From: Niebla homalea
Lineage: Eukaryota > Ascomycota > Lecanoromycetes > Lecanorales > Ramalinaceae
Length of the DNA: 64,000 nucleotides
Assembly: GCA_019925105.1 (NCBI GenBank)
Contig: JAHGAU010000017.1
Span: forward strand, 496,001-560,000
Reading direction: 5' to 3'
Shown here: positions 43,888 through 53,944 of the stretch, one piece after another
Numbering within the stretch: the first letter of the stretch is position 1
Layout of the letters: the number at the start of each line of letters is the position of its first letter
Notes under the pieces: generated by a model
Database searches by the model: none
What the model was told of the DNA's origin: nothing
The model's input: only the letters and a program-made list of their open reading frames with translations
Translations under genes and position numbers: made by a program

Positions 43888-46800
43888 ATGCCGGCCAAAG
43901 CAGCAATCCCCACGAAGCGTAAGCTGACGGAGGAAATGCTCACTTCACCCCCAAAACGCGTCACTCGAGCGCGTTCCGCAAAGGTTCCAATTGAGAGCAC
44001 TGAGCCAACAGCAAGAAGCACGACGAAGGCAAAAAGTACGGCAACAACTTCGAAGGTCAGCACCGCTTCTGCCAAAAAGAAGACAGCACCCCCAGCCAAA
44101 ACAACAGCACCAGCGAAGACAACGCGCAAGACAAGGGCAACGAACGAGACTGTAGTCGAAGATAAGGCAGTAGAGGACATTCTGGAGGCGAACCTTGATG
44201 AAAATCCACCAGCAGACGGTCAATTCGTAGAAGAGAAAACGACACGTCAACGAGCTGCCAAAGCTATGGGGACAGAGCCGATTTCTTCTGCAACAAAGAC
44301 AGACCGAGCAAGAACAAAAGCACCTGTCGGACGGTCAGCAAACGATAAAGCCAAAACCACGCGCACTAGGCCCAAACGAGGAGCAGCCTCAACGGAGCAG
44401 CAAGAACCCACTGAAGAGTCAGAGGCCGCAACGGGGATCCCATCTGAGCCAGTGCCTGCCAAGAAAACAACGCGTGGTCGAGCTGCAGCTACCTCTGCGC
44501 GAGCAACAACCCAGGCGACAGCGGCCAGGGCTACCGTAGCGACAAAGAAAAAGGTCCAGTTTCAAGATGACCAGGACAAGGAGAACATTCCCATTCAATT
44601 CAGTTCGGCGCCAAAGAAATCGGCAATGAAAGCCACAGGTATGAAAGCAAAGCCGGTGCGAAAGGCTACGGCCACTCGTGCGACAACAAGAGGCAAGAAA
44701 GCAATAGAGCAGACAGAGAAGGAAAGCAACCCAGCGAAAGCAAAGTCAACGCCTCTGTCTCCCAAGAAGGTTGATCAAGTTGCAAAAACCTCTTCAGGAT
44801 CAGAAGATGAACTTGCGCACGAGACGTCTCCTATCAGGGCAATGAGCAGCTCGCCTGTCAAACTTTTGCAGAGCACAGTCAAAGTCCCAGAGAGTCCTCC
44901 TAAGAATGCTCTGAATGAGGAAACCATGCCTTCGTCACCCAGCGGACCTATCACCTTGACCATGACGACAAGCCCCGCGCGACGGCCCCCTCAATCACCA
45001 TTCAGAGATGCGATGAAAATCTCGCCAATGAAAGGCACTTTCAGCCCGATTAAGAGACTGGAGCTTTCAACGTCTCAAGTGCTTTCGCCCTCGAAGCATT
45101 CATTGTTGAGAGAATCCCCAAAGAAGGGATGGGCCATCGTTGATGCTACGAATTCCGATCTCGAGGCGTCAAAGGCAGTGTCTTCAAACAAGACGTCACT
45201 GCTACAGGAGTCGCCCAGAAAGGGCAAGCCTCCTGGAGAGAGCTTCACCAACTCAGTCTTGGCTCCATCCCAAAGTCCTCTTAAAGCTTCCCTTCTTCAG
45301 TCTCCTGCTAGGCGCCCGCCAAATTCGCCTTTCAAATCCCTTGGGAATATATCACCAATGAAGTCGAAAGTAGGCCGTGAAGGTAGCCAAGCTAGCGCTC
45401 CGAAGACCAACCACACCTCGGTAGACTGCACAGAACCCGGTACACCTCATCTAGATATCCTGTCTTCAGAGCCGCAGGAGACTTCAAATGAGAGGCCAGG
45501 AACTCCGCTCCACCAGGCGGAGTCAGAGACGCCAGCAAGTCCTGTCGTCGCTTCATCACCAGAAAATCCGCAGGTGTTAGAAAATGTTGATATATTTGCG
45601 CCAAGCACCGAGGAGCCACTGCAAGAAATTACTATTCCCGAAAGTCCGCTCGTCACTGAAGACGATGAGGGGAGTGAGCTTCAGGAGGTTCCAACTCCGA
45701 TGGACAACGGTGATGACGACCCAATGGATACTTCAGAAGATGTGACATCACTTCACGTCAACACAGAAGGAGCCCCATTGCCGGTGTCCTCTATGTCATG
45801 GAGAAGGATCTCTGGAGTCTCTCAATTATCAGAGGATGAGCTTGCGTCTCCTGACAAGAAGTACGCACCAACACCTTTGAGAAAGACACTTGTCGGAACG
45901 CCCCACGCGAGTAACACCCCCAGCCTTTTCCAGAACGACATGTCTTTCGGCTCCCTGGTAGACGGAATGAATAGCTGGGCTGCATCGAGTCCGGACAAGA
46001 AGCGACCTTCTCGTCAGCAGCGAGGGATCTTTTCCTTGGCTACCGGACAAAAGCCCTCAGTTTCGCAGGCAAATGATGCTGGTGAGCTCGAGGCGGATGC
46101 CAGTGCAGACGATGCCGCCAAAACATCCTTCTTCGAGGAGGAGATGGTAGTCATGGATGCTGAGAACGCTTGGCCAACACCAGAAAAGGAAGCAGAGGAA
46201 ACCCACGATGAAACCCTGCTAAAGGTGAGTATGGAGTCTCAGGCATCGCAAGAGTATGGTGATGAGAACGCCGTACCAGAAGAAGCCGAGCTTCTAAGAG
46301 CAGAGCAAGATGCTAGTGACATGACCGTGACGTGTACGCCTGCGAAACTAGTCAAAGGTCCCCGGGAAGTATGCACCGTGTCCAAGGTGCCTCTCCAACC
46401 GAGCTCAGAGGATTCCCCTCTCAAAATATCTCGCAAACGCAGCAAGTCGCTCGGCGGCGCCCTGGCTTTGCTTACGGACAATATAGACAGTGATAACGTG
46501 GTCCCTGAGCAGCCGGCCACCCCAAAATTGGCCTCGACCATACCACCCCAGACCCCAAGCAGCGGCCTTAAGCTTGACACTGTGACCCCGAGGCGCACAG
46601 GGCGCAAGAGCGCCGAGGCGTCGCACATTTTGAAGGGTGCAATCGTGTATGTCGATGTGCATACTACTGAAGGCGCCGATGCGAGCGGCATCTTCGTCGA
46701 ACTGCTGACGCAGATGGGAGCTCGGTGTGTCAAGCAATGGAGCTGGCAACCAGGAGCTGGCCTTGGAGATTCTCTCAACGATAGCAATATTCCCACAGGC

Positions 46801-47565
46801 TCTCCTATGGGAGAGAGTGTTTCAGCAGGCAAAGTTGGCATCACTCACGTCGTGTATAAGGACGGAGGTAAGCGGACCTTGGAGAGAGTCCGTATGGCAA
46901 ATGGGGTGGTATTGTGCGTTGGTGTTGGATGGGTCCTTGAGTAGGTAACTGATTAACCGGTGAAGTTTGATTTTTGCTAACACATGAGTAGCTGTGAGCG
47001 CGAAGACCAATGGCTCGATGAGTCACACTACGCCATCGACACCTCCATAGTGCCACGAGGAGGAGGCCGTCGCCGCAAATCCATGGAGCCGAAAGCGCTT
47101 GCCAACCTTGATGGAAATCTCTTTCCGGCTGAGAACCAGACCCCCGCGAAACCTGCCATCTCTCCAACCAAGGAGTTCCTGACCTTCAACACCCCGGCAT
47201 CACGCCGCGATACATTCGAGCTAAATACCCAGGAGGTCACGCCCGAGCAAGCCGAGGAGCTGTCAAAGTCAAGCCCTGTGGCCCCATCAACACCGATCGT
47301 TACCAACGCTGAGGATACCCTGGATGGAGACATGGACGGTGCTTCACCCACTACTCCATACTACCTCAGCAAAGGCGCCAAGTTGGTGCAAATGACCTGC
47401 CCACCCAAGCAGAAAGGCGAAAGACTCTTCGCTGTCTCGGGAAAAGTCGAAGATGAGAGCGATGAGACGGTGAGGCAGAGGCTGTTGGCGGCGCGGAGGA
47501 AGAGCTTGCAGTATATCAGCAAGACGCGGAGTCCCCTCGGTCGGACGGTAAGCTATGGCAAGTAG
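43888..47565 (+). CDS. Large BRCT-domain protein with repeated SP/TP motifs
   Basis: ATG at 43888. A 51-nt intron (46941-46991) joins VGVGWVLD to CEREDQWLDESHYAIDT; 1208 residues. Order: a Lys/Ala/Thr-rich N-terminal 300 residues; a long disordered region with dense SP and TP sites; and a C-terminal BRCT domain beginning LKGAIVYVDVHTTEGADASG and containing LLTQMGARCVKQWSW, then ITHVVYKDG and the conserved Trp of GVGWVLDC. After the BRCT the tail has more TP sites and ends GRTVSYGK. Repeats: SPARRPPQSPFRD and SPARRPPNSPFKS, each followed by ISPMK; also LLRESPKKG and LLQESPRKG. BRCT domains bind phosphopeptides in DNA-damage and mitotic pathways, so a nuclear, cyclin-kinase-regulated role is likely (inference). 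Exact ortholog not identified. Confidence 0.85.
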
Positions 47566-48086
47566 CTTTGGCGTGCGTTGGAAAGCTCGTACTGATGGTT
47601 CGTTTACAAAATGCCTGTCAGACTGTATGAGTTGATCTCTCTGTACCAAGGGCGTTTGAAGGCGGGGTTTTCTGACATTAGTCTGTCTTTACCTAAGAGA
47701 AATACCCAAGCGACAAACGATAGTCACCATCTTATTGAAGGTTTTCGTTCCCTGCAGAGAGCTGCCCGTGGCGGAACATCCTTGCCCAGCGGTTCCTAGA
47801 AGACCGAGCATGCACGGATAAGTTCGGACAGCTGCATTGTCGTAGTCCCTAGTCCCTGCAGCTTTGGAAGGCAATAGTCTATTCACGCATCGCATGATTC
47901 GTGGAGCATAAACGCTAGGGCGGTCAGTCTTCGACGGTATCATCAGATATGCAAACTTTTGGCCACCTGTAGCCCTTTGCCTACCACACGCTGATTCAAC
48001 GCACAGCCTAGTCTTACTGACATCTCCGCTGATGTTGAAGCATTCGGTCGATGCAGCGTCCTTCAGTCATACGCATCCGCTCAATT
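47566..48086. other. Convergent 3' region, BRCT / DAHP synthase
   Basis: About 520 nt between convergent genes; no gene seen. Confidence 0.6.
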
Positions 48087-49622
48087 TCATCTCCCATCTC
48101 GATAATGCCCCGCCACCAGAAAAGCCAACTCCAGCGCCTGCTTCTCATTCAACCTCGGGTCACAATACGTCGTGTAATTGATGTCCAGGTCCTCCTCCGT
48201 CAGTCCTTCGCTCCCGCCTACACACTCCGTGACCGCCTCCCCAGTCAACTCCAAATGCACCCCCCCCAAAAAGCTGCTCTGCTCACGATGAATCTTCAGC
48301 GCACTGCTGACCTCGCTCAAAATGCTGCTGAAATGCCTGGTCTTCACCCCTGTAGGCGTCGATGACGTGTTCCCGTGCATGGGATCGCATTGCCACACGA
48401 CCGTATGTCCTGATTCACGCACGGCTTGGATATGGGATGGTAACAGTTCCTCAATGCGTTTGGCGCCATAGCGGGTGATGAGGGTGACCTTTCCGATGTC
48501 CCTTGTTGGATTGACGACGTTGAGGAGATCGACGAGCTCAGGTGCGGCCATGGTAGGGCCAACCTTGATACCAATGGGGTTCTCGATCCCGCGGATATAT
48601 TCGATGTGCGCCCCAGTGAGCTGGCGGGTGCGGTCGCCGATCCACAGGAAGTGGGCGGAGGTGTTGTACCAGCCCTTGGAGTTCTCGACAGCTCCGTGGG
48701 CGTGATTGCCGTTGATGAAATGGTCTGGCGCCGATGATGGTGAAGAAGGCGGTGAGAGCTTTGATCGCAAGGGCGGATGTTGCATCAGGCGTGTCAGACT
48801 CTGTTCGTATTCTAGGAGGAGTGCTTCGTGGCTGGTGAACAGATCTACAGTCTCGAGGCCGCTGGCGGCGCTGTCTGCACCAACTGTTTGCATGAAGCGG
48901 AGGCTCTCAGAAATGCTGTTCACGATACGCTCGTACTGAGCCTTGATCTTCTCGTCTTTGACATGGCCAAGCTCCCAGTCAAGCGGTGAATGTAGGTCAG
49001 CGATACCCGAAGATATCGAGCTCCTGATGAAGTTCAGCGTGGCTGCCGAGTGGAAGTACGCAGACACGAGACGTGCTGGATCTGGCTTTCTTTCGTCCAC
49101 GGAATAGCCGTTCAGTATATCGCCCCTGAAGGAGTGAATCTGCCCTCCGTTGTGGGCTTCCATCGGACTTGACCTTGGCTTCGCGTACTGCCCTGCCATC
49201 CTGGCAATGCGCACGACGGGCTTATTTGCACCGTAGATGAGGACCAGACTCATCTGCAGCATCAACTTGATCTTGGACTCGATGGCGTTCTCCTCGCAGT
49301 AGTCGAACAACTCGGCACAATCGCCTCCTTGAAGTAGAAACGATTTGCCCAGAGCAACTTCTTTCAGGGACTTCCGCAGTTTGATGATTTCCGTTGGAGT
49401 GACTAGAGGGGGCAGACGCTCGAGCTTGGCAAGACTCCGTTGTACGGCAGAGCTGTCTTCATATACAACATCCTGCTTTATTGGCTTGGAGGTCCATGAA
49501 GAAGGTGTCCATGTGAATGTCCCATTCAACAATGGCTGGTCATGGACCTTCACGCTGGCAGCCTTCTGCCCTCCATTGCTAAGGACTGGTGGTTCAACCG
49601 AATGCTCAACTTCTTGACCCAT
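48087..49622 (-). CDS. 3-deoxy-D-arabino-heptulosonate 7-phosphate synthase, type II
   Basis: Condenses phosphoenolpyruvate and erythrose 4-phosphate, the first step of the shikimate pathway to aromatic amino acids. ATG at 49622, single exon, 511 residues. It is the plant/actinobacterial type II form: FTWTPSSWTSKPIKQ near residue 35, LLQGGDCAELFDYCEENAIE (metal-binding Cys), IARMAGQYAKPRSSP, GLETVDLFTSHEALLLEYE, SAHFLWIGDRTRQLTGAHIE, GIKVGPTM, VVWQCDPMHGNTSSTPTGVKTR and LGGVHLELTGEAVTECVGG. All key motifs are intact. Between LTRLMQHPP and WYNTSAHFLW there is a Ser/Pro/Asn-rich insertion of about 30 residues not present in plant enzymes as I know them. No organelle presequence is obvious. Yeast uses type I enzymes. 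Divergent from the HYPK-like gene. Confidence 0.94.
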   Translation of the reverse strand: MGQEVEHSVEPPVLSNGGQKAASVKVHDQPLLNGTFTWTPSSWTSKPIKQDVVYEDSSAVQRSLAKLERLPPLVTPTEIIKLRKSLKEVALGKSFLLQGGDCAELFDYCEENAIESKIKLMLQMSLVLIYGANKPVVRIARMAGQYAKPRSSPMEAHNGGQIHSFRGDILNGYSVDERKPDPARLVSAYFHSAATLNFIRSSISSGIADLHSPLDWELGHVKDEKIKAQYERIVNSISESLRFMQTVGADSAASGLETVDLFTSHEALLLEYEQSLTRLMQHPPLRSKLSPPSSPSSAPDHFINGNHAHGAVENSKGWYNTSAHFLWIGDRTRQLTGAHIEYIRGIENPIGIKVGPTMAAPELVDLLNVVNPTRDIGKVTLITRYGAKRIEELLPSHIQAVRESGHTVVWQCDPMHGNTSSTPTGVKTRHFSSILSEVSSALKIHREQSSFLGGVHLELTGEAVTECVGGSEGLTEEDLDINYTTYCDPRLNEKQALELAFLVAGHYRDGR

Positions 49623-50013
49623 CTTTGGAAGGAGTTATTCTTTAAGAAAGTGGATATGAGATGAAAGGGCAATGGGAGGGTGAAAGATCGTTTACAGATG
49701 CCAAAAGAGTATCACAACAGAGACCTACATGCTATGCCTGCCTGATCATACATGTCTTACCTCAAATGTAACAATTTTGCAATTGGGGGTGAGTCAGGAA
49801 AATTTCAAGCCTCGCAGGGGGCGTAGGAATTCGGGGTGTGATAAGTGATTACCCCTCTAAACCTATTTCGGATATCGTCGAACACACTGGTGACCCGAGG
49901 AACAAAACCGACACACCGACAAATTCTTCAATCGGTATTAGTCGGCTCGTAATTCCCATACTCAGACCTCACATTTATTGCGGCAGTATTCATAGCCTGC
50001 TGCAGCTTCGAAC
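49623..50013. other. Bidirectional promoter, DAHP synthase / HYPK
   Basis: 391 nt between two divergent start codons; presumably both promoters. No distinct motif recognised. Confidence 0.6.
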
Positions 50014-50445
50014 ATGGCCGACCTACAGCCCGCGTCCGCCACAGAGGGGATGGACGATCCCCCCGCCCCTGCAACAGCCGAAGATCGAAAGACTGCAGCT
50101 GCGATGAATGCTCTCGAGAGCCGTACAGCCGAGAATGATGAAGATGAGCAGAAGCCTACAAAGCAGATAGACACGGATGCCTTAGGCAAGGCAATTTCAC
50201 GCTTGGAGCTACAAGACAAGGGCGGCAAGCCCGCCGCACAGGATCCGAATGAAGCTAGGAGAAAGAAGAAGGAAGAGGAGCAGAAGGAGAGGGAAAGGAG
50301 AGCGAAAATCAAGGTCGACCAGGCGGATGTCAGTCTTTTGGTCGATCAATTGGACCTGACAAAATTGAAGGCTACGGAGCTGCTCAGGGCGCACGAGGCC
50401 GATGTTGGCAAGGCGTTGACAGCGGCAGTCAGGGTCTGGCTTTGA
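50014..50445 (+). CDS. HYPK-like protein (NatA-associated UBA domain)
   Basis: Small chaperone-like partner of the NatA N-terminal acetyltransferase at the ribosome. ATG at 50014, single exon, 143 residues. The acidic, disordered N-terminus ends in IDTDALGKAISRLELQD. It is followed by a long charged helix (EARRKKKEEEQKERERRAKIKV). The C-terminal UBA-like domain reads VDQADVSLLVDQLDLTKLKA then TELLRAHEADVGKALTAAVR, which is the HYPK signature. Length and order match fungal HYPK proteins. Confidence 0.85.
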   Translation: MADLQPASATEGMDDPPAPATAEDRKTAAAMNALESRTAENDEDEQKPTKQIDTDALGKAISRLELQDKGGKPAAQDPNEARRKKKEEEQKERERRAKIKVDQADVSLLVDQLDLTKLKATELLRAHEADVGKALTAAVRVWL

Positions 50446-51096
50446 AGACGATGCTGCAGCCGTTCGGAGCGCGCTCAACATTTAGCCTAGATCCACACTG
50501 CATATCGAAAGCCTCATGCAAATGGTCGCCGATTGTTGATGAAGCTGAAACTCTTCTAGCAGTATTTGCCGCGCAGCAGCCAAGCCAAACGAAGAGGGTT
50601 CGAAATAAATGGACGAGAGTTGGGGTGAGACAGGAGCCCGGCAAAGAGTATTGCTTGAAGAATGACGCAGTGCGGGAAGGCCAGGGCTTGTTCTTTGAGA
50701 ATATTTGCCATCTGTCAGCCTTTTGCGGGGAGCCAGATAAAAGCATCACAGAGCCACGGAGCCGCTGGGTAGTCCTCAGCTCGCTCTTCACAGATGGTAT
50801 CAGCCTCGCGACCAATCCGATTGATTGTCACGCAAGTTCACATCTGATCCTCCTAATGTTCCCTTTTTGAGACACCGCGTCTGAACTTGAAGGTGAACTC
50901 AGAGCATCCTGTACCTGTATACTTCCTCATATATATGCTTCCTTCTAGCGACTCAGAGCACTAGCATATCCGGCATAGTGATGATCGTACTCAGAGAGCC
51001 TGTTCACCACTGACGTGCAGTCTGTCTCCTTTTAAGCCACTGATCCCGCAATCCTTGAATCATTCGACCGTATTTTGCGAACTCTTTTCTCGAGCT
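50446..51096. other. Convergent 3' region, about 650 nt
   Basis: Open frames at 50442-50870 overlap the HYPK end and show no family features. No gene accepted. Confidence 0.55.
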
Positions 51097-51459
51097 TCAG
51101 CGGGTGAGGTCCTGGGGATCCTTTTCTGTTCCTTCCCAAGGTACACTGGCAATGTCAATCTTCAAAGCTTGTCGTCCCCATTGCCTGCCAGGATACTTAC
51201 ACCTCTGGTATAGCCCATAGCTCGAGAATAGGACAAAGGGGAGCCCTGTCATGATGACCATCCAGCGCCGCCTCAGCTGTTTGTAGGTTGGCTTTGTAAT
51301 GCCGGGCACGCTTCCGCCATCATCGGAGCTGCTCTCTTTGTGCGCGTAGGGTGCGGGCGTCTGTCGGGTTTTAGGAGAGCGTGAGGCGAATGTTCTTGTG
51401 ATGCGTGGTTCCAAGCCGTCGCAACGGAGACGAGAAGACAAGGAGCTACAACGAAGCAT
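51097..51459 (-). CDS. Small predicted mitochondrial membrane protein
   Basis: I chose the ATG at 51459 (MLRCSSLSSRLRCDG, Arg/Ser-rich presequence, then RITRTFASRSPKTR) over the longer frame from 51696, whose first 79 residues look random. 120 residues. After a polar linker comes ITKPTYKQLRRRWMVIMTGLPFVLFSSYGLYQR, where a basic KQLRRRW leads into a single hydrophobic helix. Many small fungal inner-membrane proteins share this plan. No characterised name recognised. Confidence 0.6.
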   Translation of the reverse strand: MLRCSSLSSRLRCDGLEPRITRTFASRSPKTRQTPAPYAHKESSSDDGGSVPGITKPTYKQLRRRWMVIMTGLPFVLFSSYGLYQRCKYPGRQWGRQALKIDIASVPWEGTEKDPQDLTR

Positions 51460-52273
51460 GGCAAGAGTTTTAGAGTAGCTCAGGATGACAGATATGGAGC
51501 CACAATGTTTTACTCCCAACTTAGAGCCAGGCTGTGACAGCATGGGACCCGGAGATTGATCATGCTCACGAGCGCTGATGTAAGGAATAATCAACGGTAG
51601 TTCCCTGTCGATGATACATTGCACACCACTGTCAAGCGCTTGTACGAAGAATATCAAAGGTCGGAGGAGATGTGGACGTGAGGTGGTTAACGCCAAGACA
51701 TTGGATTCCTTTTCGCAAGGCTTATCAGGAGGTCACCTCTCATTGGTGAGAGGCCTTACAAAAGAACGTCAAGGCCTGAGTCGTATTTGAGAAATCGCTC
51801 CGTTCGTTTTTTGCCCTGAAAGATTCAATATTCGAGACTTTGCGCCCCTGCTGCATCATGCTTGCTGTCAAGTTTCGCGATCCTATGCTGGCCCATACGG
51901 CAAACAGCTTTTGTACACCACGGTAAGCGAAAATGGTTAGGCCAATCCTAGCTCTCAGGCGAGACCTAATGTCTGCACTACCTACCTCTCGGCTCTCACC
52001 CACTCTGGTGGGTCCTGCCCCTTCACACTGCTCCAACTTAATATCCATTCCTTCCTCATCGCATCAAAATCTTTGGCGGTTGCTCCAACACCACAGTTGG
52101 GCCTATATAATTCAAGTCGGATAGGTTCCGGAGGCAAATCCGCGTCCAAGGAGTCGTTGTTCTCCTAGTCATTGAATCCCAGTGAGTGTCTGTATGAGAT
52201 TTCAGCAGATCTTCAAGAATTGTCTGCGGCTATAGAAAGGCAATAGCGATAGACATTGAACCCCGTCACCACC
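51460..52273. other. Divergent region, about 810 nt
   Basis: Between the small mitochondrial gene and the hypothetical gene at 52274. No gene seen; part is the upstream portion of an open frame without coding features. Confidence 0.5.
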
Positions 52274-53944
52274 ATGCCTATGTCCTTGAGGAAAAACCCG
52301 CCAAAGAAGGAAATGTTTGAGCAAGACACTCCGCCGTCGTCGAAGAAGATCAAAGTTTCCCAAACACCCCAATCATCACCACAAAACGAAACAGCATACA
52401 GTGCCCTCAACTTTCCAAAGCTTCCTAAGCCGGCTGCTCGACGGAGCTCGGTGCGGTACATACATTCTCCGCTAGCCATATCGTCGACGAAAGCGACCTT
52501 AGGATCGAGCTCGCAGCGTGAGACAGGAAAATTAGACAACCACAATGGGTGCATAGCCGGCTCAGAGCAGGTCATATGGGTGGGCCATGTTATCCAGAAA
52601 ATCGCTGCTGCTTCGGATCTCAGTCCCTTCGTAAGGGAAAACGAAACAAAGCTTAAGAGATCGAGAGGTCAAACGTTGTTGATTGAATCTATCAAGGCCT
52701 TGAAAAGGTGGCCAGAAGACCGCATCCCTCATTTAGAGCTCGACACAGGGCTGGGGTACTACTTGTTTCCCGATCAGGACGAAAACCACGCCCCAGGCGT
52801 TGACTTGCGAGCCTTCTATGGGCGCATGATCATCACCTGTCTGCAAAAGAAGGCACATCCAATAGTGCCCAATTGTGCGAAAACCTTGACTGGGTATTTT
52901 GAATCAGGTCAATGGAACACCCCTCTGTATTCGGCGTTAGAGACAATTGCAAGAAGTTCTGCAGTACTTCAAGCGCTGAAGAGCGCCGTGTCTGACAAGA
53001 TGAGCAGCTCGAGCGATCAAGCTCAGGATGTGCCCAATTCGTCTCAGGTACCTAGCCTTATCACTGAAGACAACAGAACGGATCCTTCTACTCCAACAGA
53101 AACTGTGAGGTCAATGTCTGCTGAGGCGAGCTCTTCAGCGAAGTTCAGTAGCCACAACAATGGACATACCCCCTATGAGCCAAGCTCACAGCGTATTGTG
53201 AGCCCCTCGTCCACATTGGTTGGCTCGAATGTGGCCGAACCCGTGTGGACGGAATTTCAAGAAATACGAGCCAGCCCGGTACACGCATCCAATCCATCCA
53301 TATACATGCAAAAGATTCAGCCTGGCTCAGTGAGATCACAATCGGCTTATTCCTACGACACCACTGTAAACACCTCGATCCCGTCATCTTCGGCAGTGGA
53401 TGGCATGGCTAGTGACCAGATCAATCTACATTCTAAGCGACCGGCGGTTGACGGAGCAGTGCTGCAGCTTGTAGAAAATATCAAGGCCGAGCTAGACGGC
53501 AACAAGGACTACACTACTTCGCCCAAGATCTCTCATCAGTCAACCAAGGCTATACATTCCGTAGCTAGCTTAGAGCGCTGTCTGACTCACGCAACGCCTA
53601 GGGTCAATATCATCATGGATGCTGCGCAGGCGAGAGCGACCAAAGATCTTTACAGGCTTATCGAAGATCATGCCTTCAGGCCTTCATCGCAAACTCTGGC
53701 CTCTTCTCAGTATCCGTCAGCTCCAGCAATGATACCCCACATTCCGATCATCCCACCTCCTGGGTATCAGGTTGTCTACCACTCGCAATGTGCCGAATAT
53801 GAGTACGGCGGCATGTCTGATCCCTTGGCTGATTCAGGATGTGCCGCTCGGAAAGACGTTGGTGGAGCATCTCATACGACTTTACCGAGCAACAAGCTGC
53901 GACTCCCCAGATTAGCACCCAAAGCCGGACGAAGAAGCAGGTGA
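52274..53944 (+). CDS. Unrecognised 556-residue protein
   Basis: First ATG at 52274 (MPMSLRKNPPKKE); the frame extends to a TTG at 52256. Single open exon. A basic, Ser/Pro-rich N-terminus (including PSSKKIKVSQTPQ, possible nuclear signal) precedes a compact part at about residues 96-240. That part has VIWVGHVIQKIAAASDLSPF, QTLLIESIKALKRWPEDRIP, GLGYYLFPDQDE and VDLRAFYGRMIITCLQKKAH, and looks folded. The remainder is Ser/Thr-rich, with a later helix HSVASLERCLTHATPRVNI. I recognise no family. Codon use and length suggest a real gene. Confidence 0.6.
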   Translation: MPMSLRKNPPKKEMFEQDTPPSSKKIKVSQTPQSSPQNETAYSALNFPKLPKPAARRSSVRYIHSPLAISSTKATLGSSSQRETGKLDNHNGCIAGSEQVIWVGHVIQKIAAASDLSPFVRENETKLKRSRGQTLLIESIKALKRWPEDRIPHLELDTGLGYYLFPDQDENHAPGVDLRAFYGRMIITCLQKKAHPIVPNCAKTLTGYFESGQWNTPLYSALETIARSSAVLQALKSAVSDKMSSSSDQAQDVPNSSQVPSLITEDNRTDPSTPTETVRSMSAEASSSAKFSSHNNGHTPYEPSSQRIVSPSSTLVGSNVAEPVWTEFQEIRASPVHASNPSIYMQKIQPGSVRSQSAYSYDTTVNTSIPSSSAVDGMASDQINLHSKRPAVDGAVLQLVENIKAELDGNKDYTTSPKISHQSTKAIHSVASLERCLTHATPRVNIIMDAAQARATKDLYRLIEDHAFRPSSQTLASSQYPSAPAMIPHIPIIPPPGYQVVYHSQCAEYEYGGMSDPLADSGCAARKDVGGASHTTLPSNKLRLPRLAPKAGRRSR

